Below are positions 54,859-64,000 of a stretch of 64,000 nt of DNA, piece by piece. The notes under the pieces are model-generated. The model was not told the origin of the DNA. It saw only the letters and a list, made by a program, of their open reading frames with translations, and did no database searches. Both the position numbers and the translations under genes were made by a program. Numbering within the stretch: position 1 is the stretch's first letter; the number at the start of each line of letters is the position of its first letter. This DNA is from Symbiodinium natans (taxonomy: Eukaryota > Sar > Dinophyceae > Suessiales > Symbiodiniaceae): NCBI GenBank assembly GCA_905221605.1, contig CAJNDS010002257.1, positions 771,922-835,921 on the forward strand, written 5' to 3'.

Positions 54859-55435
54859 GCTCGGCCTGGCGTTCACAAGTGAGGCTCATGGCAGCTTCAA
54901 ATTCATGAAGTATTCCTTTTTTGGGGCACGAGAGGTGCGAACACAAAAGAGCCGGTCAGACATCCAAAATTTGAACCTAACGATTTGCTTCGCCGAGACC
55001 AGAAGCCCCAAACCTCAAAGAGGCGTCAGCGCTACTGAGACAGGTTTGTTGCCCATGGACCTTATCAGCCTCGCCCAACTCATGTGTCTCAAAGGCCCTT
55101 GCCGCCATGCGCCGGAGGCGCCTGAGCTGCTGATGCGGCCAAGCCACACAGGCGTTTGGTGCTTTCACTTTTGCCCCAGTGGATTGTTGGCATAACTATG
55201 GAGAACGAAGCTTTGGCTCATGTACTTCGGAGCGTCTTGAACACAAAGACTGTGTACGTGTATTGCATTAGTCGAATAGATTCGCCCATATGCTGTAATG
55301 CTGGATAACAGTTCACCTCACGCTGCGGGAGGTCCTTCCTCCAGCCGGAAAGAGGCGCTTGGCTGAGCGGTTGTCTGCTCTCCGAAGCATGCAGAGGAAA
55401 TCCCACAGCGCCGCATCCGAGAGCCCCTCTGAACA

Positions 55436-56110
55436 TCAAACACATCGCAGCTCAGTCAGAAACCCAGTCACCCAGTCCTCAACAGAATCTCCCCACATCT
55501 CCCCACATCTCCCAGAGAATCCCCCAACGCAGAAGTTCCCCATCTCCTGGACAGTATGGAGGCCCCCGTCCTCGTGCTGGAAGCGGTAGGCCCTGGAGTC
55601 AAGATGCAGGCACTTGGTTGGGTCCGCTGAGGCAATGTTGGCAAGGCACAGAAATATTGTGGGTCGTTTAGTCGGGGTTCCGCTTCTTGTTGCTTTGCGT
55701 CTTTTATTTTTGAATGCTTTCAGGCTTGGGCAGGTGGGTGAAGCACTTTTGTCTCTGAACCATGTATGGATCGCCGCTCCTTCAAGCCAAAATGGAGAGC
55801 CTCTGCGTGGAGGAGCTGAAGCAGACAACTTCTTTGTTCTTGCTGGCTCCGGGAAACTCGGTGCTCTGTATAACTTTTGCCTCCGGGTCGTTAGCCATTG
55901 CGCCATGGCTGACGTAGCTTCCGTCGAAGCCGAGAATAAGCTGCTGAGGCCTTCTCCCCTTGTCCGAGCTGTGTCCGGACCTCCGAAAAGAGGGCGTGAT
56001 CCCCGGGATGCTTCTTCGACAAAACCTTGATCTGTTCGCTGCTGTACCTTATTCGAAACCACCAGATCTAACGAAAGCATGCTGAGGTTCACTTCGCCAC
56101 CTTTAAGCAA
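55436..56110 (-). CDS. Minus-strand ORF of unknown function
   Basis: Open for 224 codons on the minus strand, immediately downstream (by four bases) of the TAG that closes the last exon-like segment of the neighbouring minus-strand gene. No domain is recognised. A second minus frame over 55,800-56,030 is also protein-like (DKGRRPQQLILGFDGSYVSH), so the correct frame is unclear. The distal part (GGLHTVQEMGNFCVGGFSGR, about 55,500-55,560) looks coding. It may represent further exons of the 56.1-57.1 kb gene. Confidence 0.3.
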   Translation of the reverse strand: MLKGGEVNLSMLSLDLVVSNKVQQRTDQGFVEEASRGSRPLFGGPDTARTRGEGLSSLFSASTEATSAMAQWLTTRRQKLYRAPSFPEPARTKKLSASAPPRRGSPFWLEGAAIHTWFRDKSASPTCPSLKAFKNKRRKATRSGTPTKRPTIFLCLANIASADPTKCLHLDSRAYRFQHEDGGLHTVQEMGNFCVGGFSGRCGEMWGDSVEDWVTGFLTELRCV

Positions 56111-56113
56111 AGA

Positions 56114-57064
56114 CTAGCAAGCTGGAAACTTCAAAGGAAAGTTTGGTCTTGAACCAGTGAGGTACTTCTCGTTGATCTTTTGCTGGAGCTGCTTGCGGAT
56201 TGCCGGATTCTCCGCGAAGACTTCGAGCCTCTGGCCACAGTCGAAGCGGCCATTGAGCCCATCCGTCACGCTGCGCCAGCTTCGCCGGTCATACATCGAA
56301 GCCCTGAGAACGCCACACGCGGCTCCCTTCCTGCGCGAGCCGTTCTTGAACGGGCAGACAGTGCCAGGTGGCTTAGGCTCCTTGCCTTGTCGTCCCGCTT
56401 TGGCCTGCGCTTTCTCTTCGCATTTCCTTTGCCACTCCCGGCCACGAGAGCTTGGTCAGGCGACTGCACATCCATCGCATAGACCGCGTTAGCCGTCACC
56501 TTGGCAACGTTGCTCATACTTGCCAAGGCCCACCGATTCGAGCTCCGCTATGGAGGCTTCGAAAAGGGGTTCGAACTGGTGGCCTTACGCGCGCTTCTTT
56601 CTCCTCTCGGCTTTCGCCAAACGCGCGGTGACGCTATTTGACCCGTCCGTAAACTGCTTTCGGGTCCGTGAGCACCTCGCCGGACTTCCATGCCCGGTAC
56701 ACGTTTCCCAGGCAGTGTGCGCGCAGAGCCAGTAGCATCTCGCGAAACGCCGTGCCTTTGCAGTTGTTTGCAAGAGCACATATACGTCCTCGATCTCGGA
56801 GATCCGACAGCTCGTCCGCGAGCGTCGAGCAGCTAAGATCCGCCTACCGTGGTGACGGAACCGGCAGGGCCCTGGCGGCGAGCGCTTCTTTCAGCACCTC
56901 GGTCTGCTTCTCCAAGGCCGCCTTAAAGTCCGCGCCTCCGCCAAACTGGGAACCCGCCTCAGATCGTCGCTTCATGGCCTCTAGCTCCATTTCCAGCGAG
57001 GCCAGCCCGACTCGGCGCTGTTGGGCTCCGCAGCGGGGCACCTGCACGGCTGGGCTCCTGTGGA
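56114..57064 (-). CDS. Unknown helical protein, multi-exon, minus strand
   Basis: Reading down the minus strand: about 57040-56866 gives [20 protein letters not shown] and [20 protein letters not shown], ending at a GTTCCG donor. 56843-56643 is exactly 67 codons in phase between TAG and GTCAAA, reading [40 protein letters not shown] and [20 protein letters not shown]. 56640-56475 has [10 protein letters not shown] and [20 protein letters not shown]. About 56,440-56,114 gives [40 protein letters not shown] and [20 protein letters not shown] before TAG. Strongly helical N-terminal half, probably coiled coil, basic middle. I recognise no named domain. The upstream side meets a (TA)n/(TTTATA)n satellite at 57,090, so more 5' exons would lie beyond it. 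Confidence 0.55.
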
Positions 57065-57089
57065 GGGTGGTTCTTGCGGGGGGTGGGTG

Positions 57090-57366
57090 ACTATATATAT
57101 ATATATATATATTTACATTTACATTTACATGTACATTTATATTTATATTTATATTTGTATTTATATTTATATTTATATTTATATTTATATTTGTATTTAT
57201 ATGTGTATTTGTATTTGTATTTGTATCTGTATCTGTATTTGTATTTGTATTTGTATTTGTATTCATATTTATATTTATATTTATATTTATATTTATATTT
57301 ATATTTATATTTATATTTATGTATGTAGATAGATAGAGAGATAGAGATATGTATATATATATATAT
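57090..57366. repeat. (TA)n / (TTTACA)n / (TTTATA)n / (TTTGTA)n compound satellite
   Basis: Starts with about ten TA units, then hexamers TTTACA, TTTATA, TTTGTA and TATCTG in blocks, returns to TTTATA and ends in GATAGATAGAGAGATAGAG and TATATATATATA. The period is six with internal variant blocks. Confidence 0.95.
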
Positions 57367-57649
57367 ATGCGTTATATGCAGTGTAGATGAGACAGGTACA
57401 TGCACCATAGAAAACACATTGTTCGTATCGAACACATTTGCATGATGGATATTACAGTAGCGGAGAGAACCAGTGCATCTGCTCATGGTGGCAGCCGTAA
57501 TGGCAGTACTTTTTTGCAACTGTACCAGATCTCTTGGATCGCCTGGAGCACGGGGTTACAGGTGATCTGTTCTCAAGGATCCCTGCGGCGTGGTACGATG
57601 TGGTTTAAGCTCCATGTTTATCGGATTGTGGAAAGGGTTGAGACTGACA

Positions 57650-57850
57650 GTATCATTATTATTGTTTCTCTTCCTATTCTTTTCTTGCTCTTCTCCTTCT
57701 CATTGTTAATATTATTATTTGTTTTAGTATTTTTTATGATTACTATTACTATTATTCTCATTACGTATATTGCTAGTATTGTTATTATTGTTACTGCTAC
57801 CATTATTATTCTTTTTGCTATTACAGTTATTTTTGCAATATTATTATGTT
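57650..57850. repeat. Degenerate (TTA/TTATT)n AT-rich tract
   Basis: Repeated ATTATTATT, TACTATTACTATTATT and TTGTTATTATTGTTACTG words, far more AT-rich than the rest of the window. Confidence 0.75.
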
Positions 57851-58136
57851 CTTTTTTGTGTTTGTGTGTGTTTCGGGTTTTGAGCGTCCTTCTTCCAAAC
57901 CCGAGAACGCGGCTAATTCCATGGCATGTGCTGATAGCATGTACCGCTTGGCTTCTTTTTTGTCTATTTGGAGCTTTGTCGGAACTATACATATACATGC
58001 ATGAGCCTGCAAACCCTAGCCCTAATCTCTGCAATCGAGTACAAAGCCTCCATTTCTGCCCTCGAGCCTTGGATCCTGAAACCTAAGTCCAGGCAAAGCC
58101 TGCCTTAAAGCCTTAAATCAGCTTTGAAAGAACGTT

Positions 58137-58290
58137 TCAGCAACGCCTCAGCAACTCATCTTTTCTCCTCTGGAGCCTTTGTCAGCTCCCGGTGGATGCA
58201 CGGCGGTTGGCCTTCGCGGCGCCCGAGGATTCGCCGGAGCTGTTCAGGCTACCCGCCCTTCCGTTCTTCTACAATTGGATATCCTGATAT
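58137..58290 (+). CDS. Candidate exon of unknown gene
   Basis: After TTTCAG the frame reads QRLSNSSFLLWSLCQLPVDA, then RRLAFAAPEDSPELFRLPAL and PFFYNWIS. Balanced composition and the PEDSPELF stretch look like real protein. The two other plus frames are Ser/Arg-rich and less protein-like. Family unknown. Confidence 0.4.
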
Positions 58291-58659
58291 TCGGGGTTCG
58301 TTTGCGGTTTAGCACTTTCCAGGCTCATTCAGTGCAGAAGTATCGGCTCTTAGGGTCCTCATTCGGGGCGGGCGTTTGGTTTTACGTGGAGAGCTAAGGT
58401 TGCGGCTTTGGTCTGTGGGTTTTTTCACTAAACAATTGAGTGTTGGGGTTCTCAGTTCTTTCTAAGGATTTCCGACTAACAGCGATGGGCGTTCCCTCTC
58501 CCTGTGGGAGTTGGGGGTTGAAACCCTGGAACGAATCAAGGTGTGTCCCACATCACAAGTGCAACCTGCAGCGGCTGAATGTGATACACTGGTTTGACCA
58601 GTAGGTTCGAAGAGGGGCATTGACCACCAAAGCATGCTAAGTGGGGCGCCTTCTCCGAG

Positions 58660-59530
58660 TATAAAACCCTAGAAGGGCTAAGCGCGCCCCGCACATCAGC
58701 TCCTTCGTCATCGGCCGGGCACACCAGCTGGAGTTCTGGCCAGAGGCCAGTGCCTCAGCTTTTGTTTTGCAATGGCTCTGAATAAGGTTCCCAGCCAGGA
58801 CCGCAGATGACCGAAAACCACGATTTCCGCGTGAAGACTTGGTCGTTCCTGCAGGTGCTGCAGCCCGAAGCTCTGAGCACCTTGTCGCGCCAGCACGTCG
58901 AGGCAAGGATGCGGGTGAGGTGTGGAAACCAAGATGGTCTGGTGATGTCGTTTGCATTGTGGTGTTTACTCGGATGCTTTCCCTTGTGCGAGCAGCTGCA
59001 GGGCAGCGTCCTGTTCATGGGCCCAAATGGGCCCAAATGTCCGTCACTTCCTTGTGCTTGTTTTGTTTGGTGATGGACAGGTGCAAGCATGGAGAGCACC
59101 AGGCACGCTCGGCAAGTTGAAAATGTCAAGTATTGGCGGCGAAGGCATACAGCCTGGGTCTCGTTATGTTGAGTTGGGACTGCACTGCAATTCTTCCTCG
59201 TTGTGCTCACAAGAAAATTTTCCCCCTCCTCGAGACCCCTCAGCTCTCTTCCAACATTTCGCAAGAAACATGGACGTAATCGGCATCCGGCCAGGAGATG
59301 GCAGCTTCTCCTTCCTAGCACGCAACCTGAGTGCTGGGCTCAGGGAAAAGGCCTTCGGATCCTGTGGCTGGGGCTGGCTAAGGGTGCTCCTTCCTATGTC
59401 GAGGTTCAAAGCCATCTTCGCAAAGAATCCCAGTCGGCGTTTGTACCGCCACTTTGGAACCCTGAAGGCGTTTGCCAGTCAATCCGCTCCAGGCTGAAGT
59501 ACAACAACGCTAGCAGCAAATCCCGTGGTT
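58660..59530. other. Coding-like on both strands, orientation unresolved
   Basis: Plus strand: 58683-58745 (APHISSFVIGRAHQLEFWPE, then a GC donor), 58807-58915 (MTENHDFRVKTWSFLQVLQP then EALSTLSRQHVEARMR) and about 59380-59520 (SYVEVQSHLRKESQSAFVPP). Minus strand: 58932-58708 (FGLQHLQERPSLHAEIVVFG then HLRSWLGTLFRAIAKQKLRH). Both strands cannot be right over 58.7-58.9 kb, and I cannot decide by eye. Confidence 0.3.
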
Positions 59531-59651
59531 GGTTTGCTAGATAGAGCATGATAGAGCCTTCGGAACGTCCAACCTAGCACCCCGGAACTTGGGTACAAGC
59601 TACCCAACCTTTGCTTGACATGTTAGATCTTTCGTGCAAGATCCCGCGAGC

Positions 59652-60838
59652 CCAGGTGATGTAAATCCCGTCCACGTGATCGCCAACCTTGAGGCTGGCA
59701 TTGTGGCCAAAGAACGCGAGCCGCGTAGTTTTCAAGCCGGAAGAAACTGCCGTGATGATCTGCAATCTCGATTCCTCTTTCCCGGGTCCTTCACTCCGCC
59801 ATTTGGGAGGCTGCAGAGCAGCCCCGGGTCCGGGGCTTGGTAAACACATGTGGGGTTGCAGTCGAGTACGTTTTGGGGTTGTTTCCTGTGGTATATTCCT
59901 TGGATTTTCGGCTGTGGAAATGGCACACGTCCGAATTAAACAACCCCCTCCTATGAAGACATGAAAAATGCATGGTTGGTATCAAGGGCGCTCTTTAGCT
60001 CGGCAAAGGGCTTGCGCAAGGGCAAGAAAGGCGCATCATGCTAAAAGTGGTGATGCATTACCTGCCAGAGGTAGAGATGCAGCAAGGAACGCGCAAGGAG
60101 CAGAGCATAGCCCTAAAGCATGATCGTAAAAGAGCGACAACCACCCAGTGTGGACCTGGACATGTGTTTCTTTAGGGGTTGGTTGCTGCCTTTCATCATC
60201 ACCCAAGAAAAGATGAGCAGTTGCATCTGCTGTCTTGGTGCTTGGCTCACTTTGTTTGACAAGCAAAAGGAGGCCTAATCTGGTCATACGAAGAGCCATG
60301 TAATACTTATCGCCTGATGCCGATACAAGCCTGCGAGGCCAGCGGATAATTTGTCGCTGTAGTTGTCACAACTCTTCTGGCAGATGTGTCGTTTGTTACC
60401 TGGCTGCGCGTTGTTTGCCATGGCTGCTGTGATACCACGTTGATTTTGCAGCTGGTTGCGTGGTTTCTCGACCTCAGGTCCTCACAAAGGAGCAGCGCCA
60501 CCTGTTGGATGGGGACAGGCTCGTGCTGAACCTGGGCCAGGCCCAAGAGTCACTGCGTTGTTGCGGCTTACGAATCTTTCAAGGTTCTGTTAGGGTGCTT
60601 AGCACGTTTTAACTTGGGGTTTCAGGGTTTCACAGGCCGGAGCTTACCAGGTGAAATGACAGAAGGCCCGTGGCCAACGGGTCTTACTAAGCGGAGCTGA
60701 TGCTTTTCGAGGATCGCAGGCCCTTGGAGTCCCCCCTTTCTCACCCAAGTCCGGCAGCTGGCACTTGACCACGTAGTCCCAGGGCTCAGAGCCGCGTGGA
60801 TTGTCATTTCCTCTTTGTCTGCGCAGATCCGAGATGTC
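59652..60838 (-). CDS. Unknown multi-exon gene, minus strand
   Basis: Three exon-like segments with proper boundaries. 60838-60745: DISDLRRQRGNDNPRGSEPW then DYVVKCQLPDL, entered after CCAG and left at a canonical GTGAGA donor. 60249-60190: EPSTKTADATAHLFLGDDE, left at a GCAGCA donor. 59759-59652: exactly 36 codons, IITAVSSGLKTTRLAFFGHN then ASLKVGDHVDGIYITW, entered after TTGCAG and left at GCTCGC. The phases of these three do not join directly, so at least two intervening exons are missing. KVGDHVDGIYI could come from a beta-barrel or PDZ-like fold, but that is a guess. Another minus-strand coding-like stretch at 61,740-61,560 (NLQLAIDAFGGVVLLERQAE) could be further upstream. Confidence 0.45.
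60479..60545 (+). CDS. Candidate exon of unknown gene
   Basis: After CCTCAG the frame reads VLTKEQRHLLDGDRLVLNLG then QAQE. It is protein-like but short, and lies on the opposite strand to the flanking minus-strand exons, so it may be chance. Confidence 0.25.
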
Positions 60839-63330
60839 CTGGCATGACCGTCGCTCAGATCGATCAGCAATCGAAACCACCGAAAGTGGAGTTGACCTAA
60901 CTTAGGGGGTCTGACATATCCCACACACAGACCTCACCTTCCAGAAGCAGGCCCACACCTTCTGGCTGGTCTTCTGCGATCGGACTGCCAGCGTGGCCCA
61001 AGGGCAGGCGCAAACCCGACAACCAGAACACCATGAAAGCATGAGCCCCTTGAAACCCTTCGACTCTTAGACCCTAAGCATCTCTAAGCCCTGCACCATC
61101 CTCCACCCCTTTCCCACGTGCTGTGTGCACGTTTGTTTCCCCACTCTCTGTCCTGAGATGTGTACCAAACACCAGACGAACACACATGTTGGGGAAGGCC
61201 GTGGGCGCCCGCGCCGCCATGGAGCGGGGCGCACAGACTTGTGCTGGCTCCGCACGCATTCGGTTGGGGGGCAGGAGTTTGTAGGACATTGTAGGAGACA
61301 GTGGGACGTGTCGTGCGCAGAGAGAGGGAAAGAGTGAGAGAGCTGCAGCTGCTTGCGTGCGTGAGTGAATGCGTAAGTGTGCCGGCTTGAGCGAGCACGT
61401 GCCGTGACACAAAAGTGCATGATGGTGCACCAATCGATTTCAGCCCGTTAAAGTTTTGCAGCCTGCAACAGCCCGCCCTCCCCCTCAAATTTTGCACCCC
61501 CCCCGCCCCGGATTGCTGGCAACCATTCAGTTCTACCCTGCTGACCAGTAGGGACCAGCGATGGCAAGCACCGCAGATGAAACGGGGGGGGGGGTGTCTG
61601 CGCACGCAACTTTCGTTGCCTCAGCCTGGCGCTCTAGTAAAACAACGCCTCCGAAAGCGTCGATCGCCAACTGGAGATTTTTGCAGCGAGAACCCATTTC
61701 GTTTTGCAATGGCACTCTCATATCATGCTCGCCACATCCCATTCTCTTAACAGGTGGCTCAGCCACTGTGGCTCCTTAGATCCAGGGCGTGCCTAGAATG
61801 GATCTGGAACAATTTTCGGGGGTTTCTCCGAGCTCCAAAGCCGGAGTCGGCCAGGGCTAGGTACTGGATGTTGGAGATTAGTTGTGGGGCCACGCGCAGA
61901 CCGCAAGCCTAGAGCAGCATGTCCAAATCATTCCAAATCCAAGACAAGACAATGCTCCTCAGGAAGGTTGTATCGGTTGAGCAATGAAATGTTCTGTAAG
62001 AGCCTGTTGCCGTAGGCGAGTGCTGTCATAGCAGCTGGAATAGTTCGTGCCTCGGTCTGTATGCCATCGCGCCAGGGACGGCGACCTGCCTGTGAGGCAG
62101 CAGAGGCTTCGACGCGGTCCTTCCAGGCAGTGGCTCTCCTGAAATCGTCCTAAGATGGGTTAAAGCTGCTGTTAGCTTGGTTGGGCGCCCAATGCCAAGA
62201 CGACATGCAGCCCTCTGCAACGTCAGCCACAGCCTGGAAGACTAAGAGTAACAGGCCTTCTTCTGACGGGCTTTTTTGCTTTAGAGGCCAGTAAGAGGCC
62301 TGCACCTGGCATAAGACGACGTCCTGCAGCAACACGCTCCAGGCGAAACTTGGCGGGGCCCTGGCAGGCGGTCTAGAATTCGTGTCGGATTCTCTGTAGG
62401 GTTGCTTTGCTTTCCGGGCGGCTTTTTGGGGATTTGGCTGTAGACGCCTTGGTTCTGAGTCGCATGCTGCAACCTGGCTGTCAGGAGGGCCCGTCAATTC
62501 CCAAGTCTTGTTCCGTATGCCATACCCCAACGCAGTTGCCTTCCCTGCCCGTGAGTGTGAGCGTCGAAAGCCCAAGGGAACCCACCATCCTCGGAGAGCC
62601 ACAACCGTGATTCGACCTGAACACATTTCATGCCCCAGCATCGCCCCGACGCAATCTCGACAGTCTAGGCAGCCTCTCAACTACCAGCTTCAATCTTTCT
62701 GAGCCCTCGTGTGGGAAGGGTATGTGCAACCCCAAGCCGCCAAAAGGGGCAGGCTTCAGAGAGACTCGATGAGACTCCTCATCTCTAAGCCGCCAGGATG
62801 AGGACTTGATCTCCACTGCAGTAACAACCCCAGCACGCAGATGGTCTTGCGAGGTCACATCTTGACTTGGCGCAACTTGTGGGTTTCTTGATGGGGTTTT
62901 GCCGTACGCTTTACTTGTGCTTCATGCGCATGATGTTCCTGTGGTTCTGTGGGCTTTGTCGGATTCAGGGGTTCACCAGGAAGCAAGGCTTTGTTTTGGG
63001 CACACCAGTAGAAATTGGGTTTTCACCCTACAGTAGATTGCAGGATTGGCCTTGCCCAGGGGTGCGTAGGCTACATTATATGGGGGTTAGACTTATGGAG
63101 TTCGAAGTCTGATGCTATAGCAGGCTGGAGCTGACGGGAGGGAGATAGCCACAGAGGGAGAGAGCCGCGGAGAGAGCGTGCAAACCCAGGCCACGCCCCA
63201 AGATCTGCAGAACCAGGAGCTGTGCTTGCTACAGATTTCATGGGTTTTTTTTGATACTGCGGCACATCCCGTCGTGATGTTTAGAGTTAGGGCGGCTTGG
63301 GAAAGCTTAAGGCCAAAACAAAGTGGAGAG
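60839..63330. other. No gene assembled
   Basis: Contains the uncertain minus-strand stretch at 61,560-61,740. 62,640-62,860 is open on both strands. GTGAGTG/GAGAGAG patches occur around 61,320-61,370, and short C and G runs at 61,495-61,506 and 61,584-61,594. Nothing else is recognisable. Confidence 0.35.
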
Positions 63331-63339
63331 ATTGAGTTA

Positions 63340-63475
63340 CTTGAGATGTTTGTTCAAGGAGGACGCGGACGAGGACGAGGGCGCCGGGCGGTTTCTTTTG
63401 AAGGCCGTCATCCCAAAAGTACCTCCAAGAGTGACGCAGGGTGCCAAAAGGCAGCGTTCCGTTCAACCGGACGTA
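63340..63475 (+). CDS. Candidate exon of unknown gene
   Basis: The frame reads RCLFKEDADEDEGAGRFLLK then AVIPKVPPRVTQGAKRQRSV and ends with QPDVES before TGA. An acidic patch is followed by a Pro/Lys/Arg stretch. An internal AAG|GCCGTC could be a GC donor. The overlapping frame is Gly/Arg-rich (GGRGRGRGR), a shadow of the acidic codons. Confidence 0.35.
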
Positions 63476-63479
63476 GAAA

Positions 63480-64000
63480 GTTGATCTGCAAGGTGTGCAA
63501 CACATGTGTGGGAAAATCTCAAACAGATGTAAGCTGCTGGCTCAGCTTTTGCTGGGGCAAGGAAACACCGTCCAACTGCTTGTCAGCTGGACACTTGTGT
63601 GTGTTTGCTCGCTTGTTTGTGTGATTGATTGTTTGCTTGCTTGAGCGGAGACTCCCATCAATCCACTGGCGACCCGCAAACGGCTCTCGCCGTCAGAAAG
63701 TTGTCTATCTCCGTGCCGGATCCAGAAGCACCTCCTGAGTTTTGAGAAAATCCAACAAAGCACAGCTCTCATTGAATCCTCATAGAGTGCTGTCTGCAAA
63801 TCGAAGCCCACTCCAAACCTGTGTTTGTTTTTCTTCAAGCTGAATCAAAACAAGCCAAGCCCCAGGTGGCCCCTCTTAAATCCCAGAACTGAGCAGAGGC
63901 GGCCACACAACCGAGCCCTGCAGTTCGGCCCTTTGAGCCAGAAGCCTCGGCTTAGGGTTGGGGCAGGTCGGAGTCTTTTTAGGTTGCTCCTCCTTGGTGC
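63480..64000. other. No feature recognised
   Basis: Contains TTGTTTG-rich words (63,600-63,640). No coding signal stands out. Confidence 0.4.

Larger units (their letters stand above)
50382..55435. other. Mostly noncoding; possible end of the glycosyltransferase
   Basis: About 51,908-51,990 on the plus strand reads SVALAIADLDRGQCDLIFKR then ARPPKSEAGSG after an AAG acceptor in a phase that would follow 50381; this is the only segment with exon character. 52,780-53,180 is AT-richer with repeated CCCAATGCCCC and CTTCCT words. 54,416-55,195 is one long plus frame (259 codons) without domain character that crosses a TTTCGGG-like tract, so I do not call it a gene. Confidence 0.35.

Noticed and set aside
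54416-55195. 259-codon plus-strand frame
   Set aside because: Runs through a TTTCGGG-like repeat tract and has no protein-like motif.
57021-57519. Ile/Tyr and Lys/Tyr repeat frames
   Set aside because: Translation of the TTTATA satellite.
1-64000. CRISPR arrays, bacterial operons, rRNA or tRNA genes
   Set aside because: No evenly spaced direct repeats with unique spacers, no Shine-Dalgarno-led gene strings and no cloverleaf or rRNA core sequences were noticed. A tRNAscan and Rfam search would be needed for certainty.

Overview
The window looks like nuclear DNA of a dinoflagellate, probably Symbiodiniaceae-like; this is inferred from the sequence alone. Four supports: (1) genes are broken into many short exons whose reconstructed introns mostly begin GC or GA rather than GT, always end AG, and are usually followed by G; (2) there is one very large LINE retrotransposon ORF plus degraded LINE C-terminal pieces of a type I know from dinoflagellate genomes; (3) intergenic and intronic DNA is sprinkled with degenerate TTTAGGG/CCCTAAA-like words and microsatellites; (4) there are no bacterial operons, ribosome binding sites, tRNAs or rRNAs that I can recognise.

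Layout. 1-7.5 kb: gene-poor DNA with a duplicated ~80 bp segment and a relic of an ISXO2/Merlin-like transposase on the minus strand (5.0-5.25 kb). 7.5-17.7 kb: a large LINE element whose main ORF (8622-17708) is open for 3028 codons and carries APE-type endonuclease, reverse transcriptase and four zinc fingers; its 3' end seems to change frame and be truncated against minus-strand coding-like DNA. 17.8-21.2 kb: low-complexity DNA (CAGCAA-rich tract, CCCTAAA-like words, poly-G). 21.4-23.5 kb: three LINE C-terminal fossils in both orientations. 24-33 kb: a multi-exon plant-RLK-like protein kinase, one of whose introns (26920-30461) holds a complete three-exon FAD monooxygenase-like gene in the same orientation. 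36.8-40.7 kb: a multi-exon FEGW-motif, tocopherol-cyclase-like protein. 44.55-50.4 kb, perhaps to 52 kb: a multi-exon GT28/sterol-glucosyltransferase-like gene. 55.4-57.1 kb and 59.6-60.9 kb: minus-strand exons of two unrecognised genes. Long (GAA)n, (TTTATA)n and other microsatellites lie between.

All named genes were assembled by eye from conserved motifs and by requiring reading-frame phase to be kept across AG-ended introns. Exons whose phases did not join are flagged; some exons are certainly missing. Functions come from motif recognition, with no database search.
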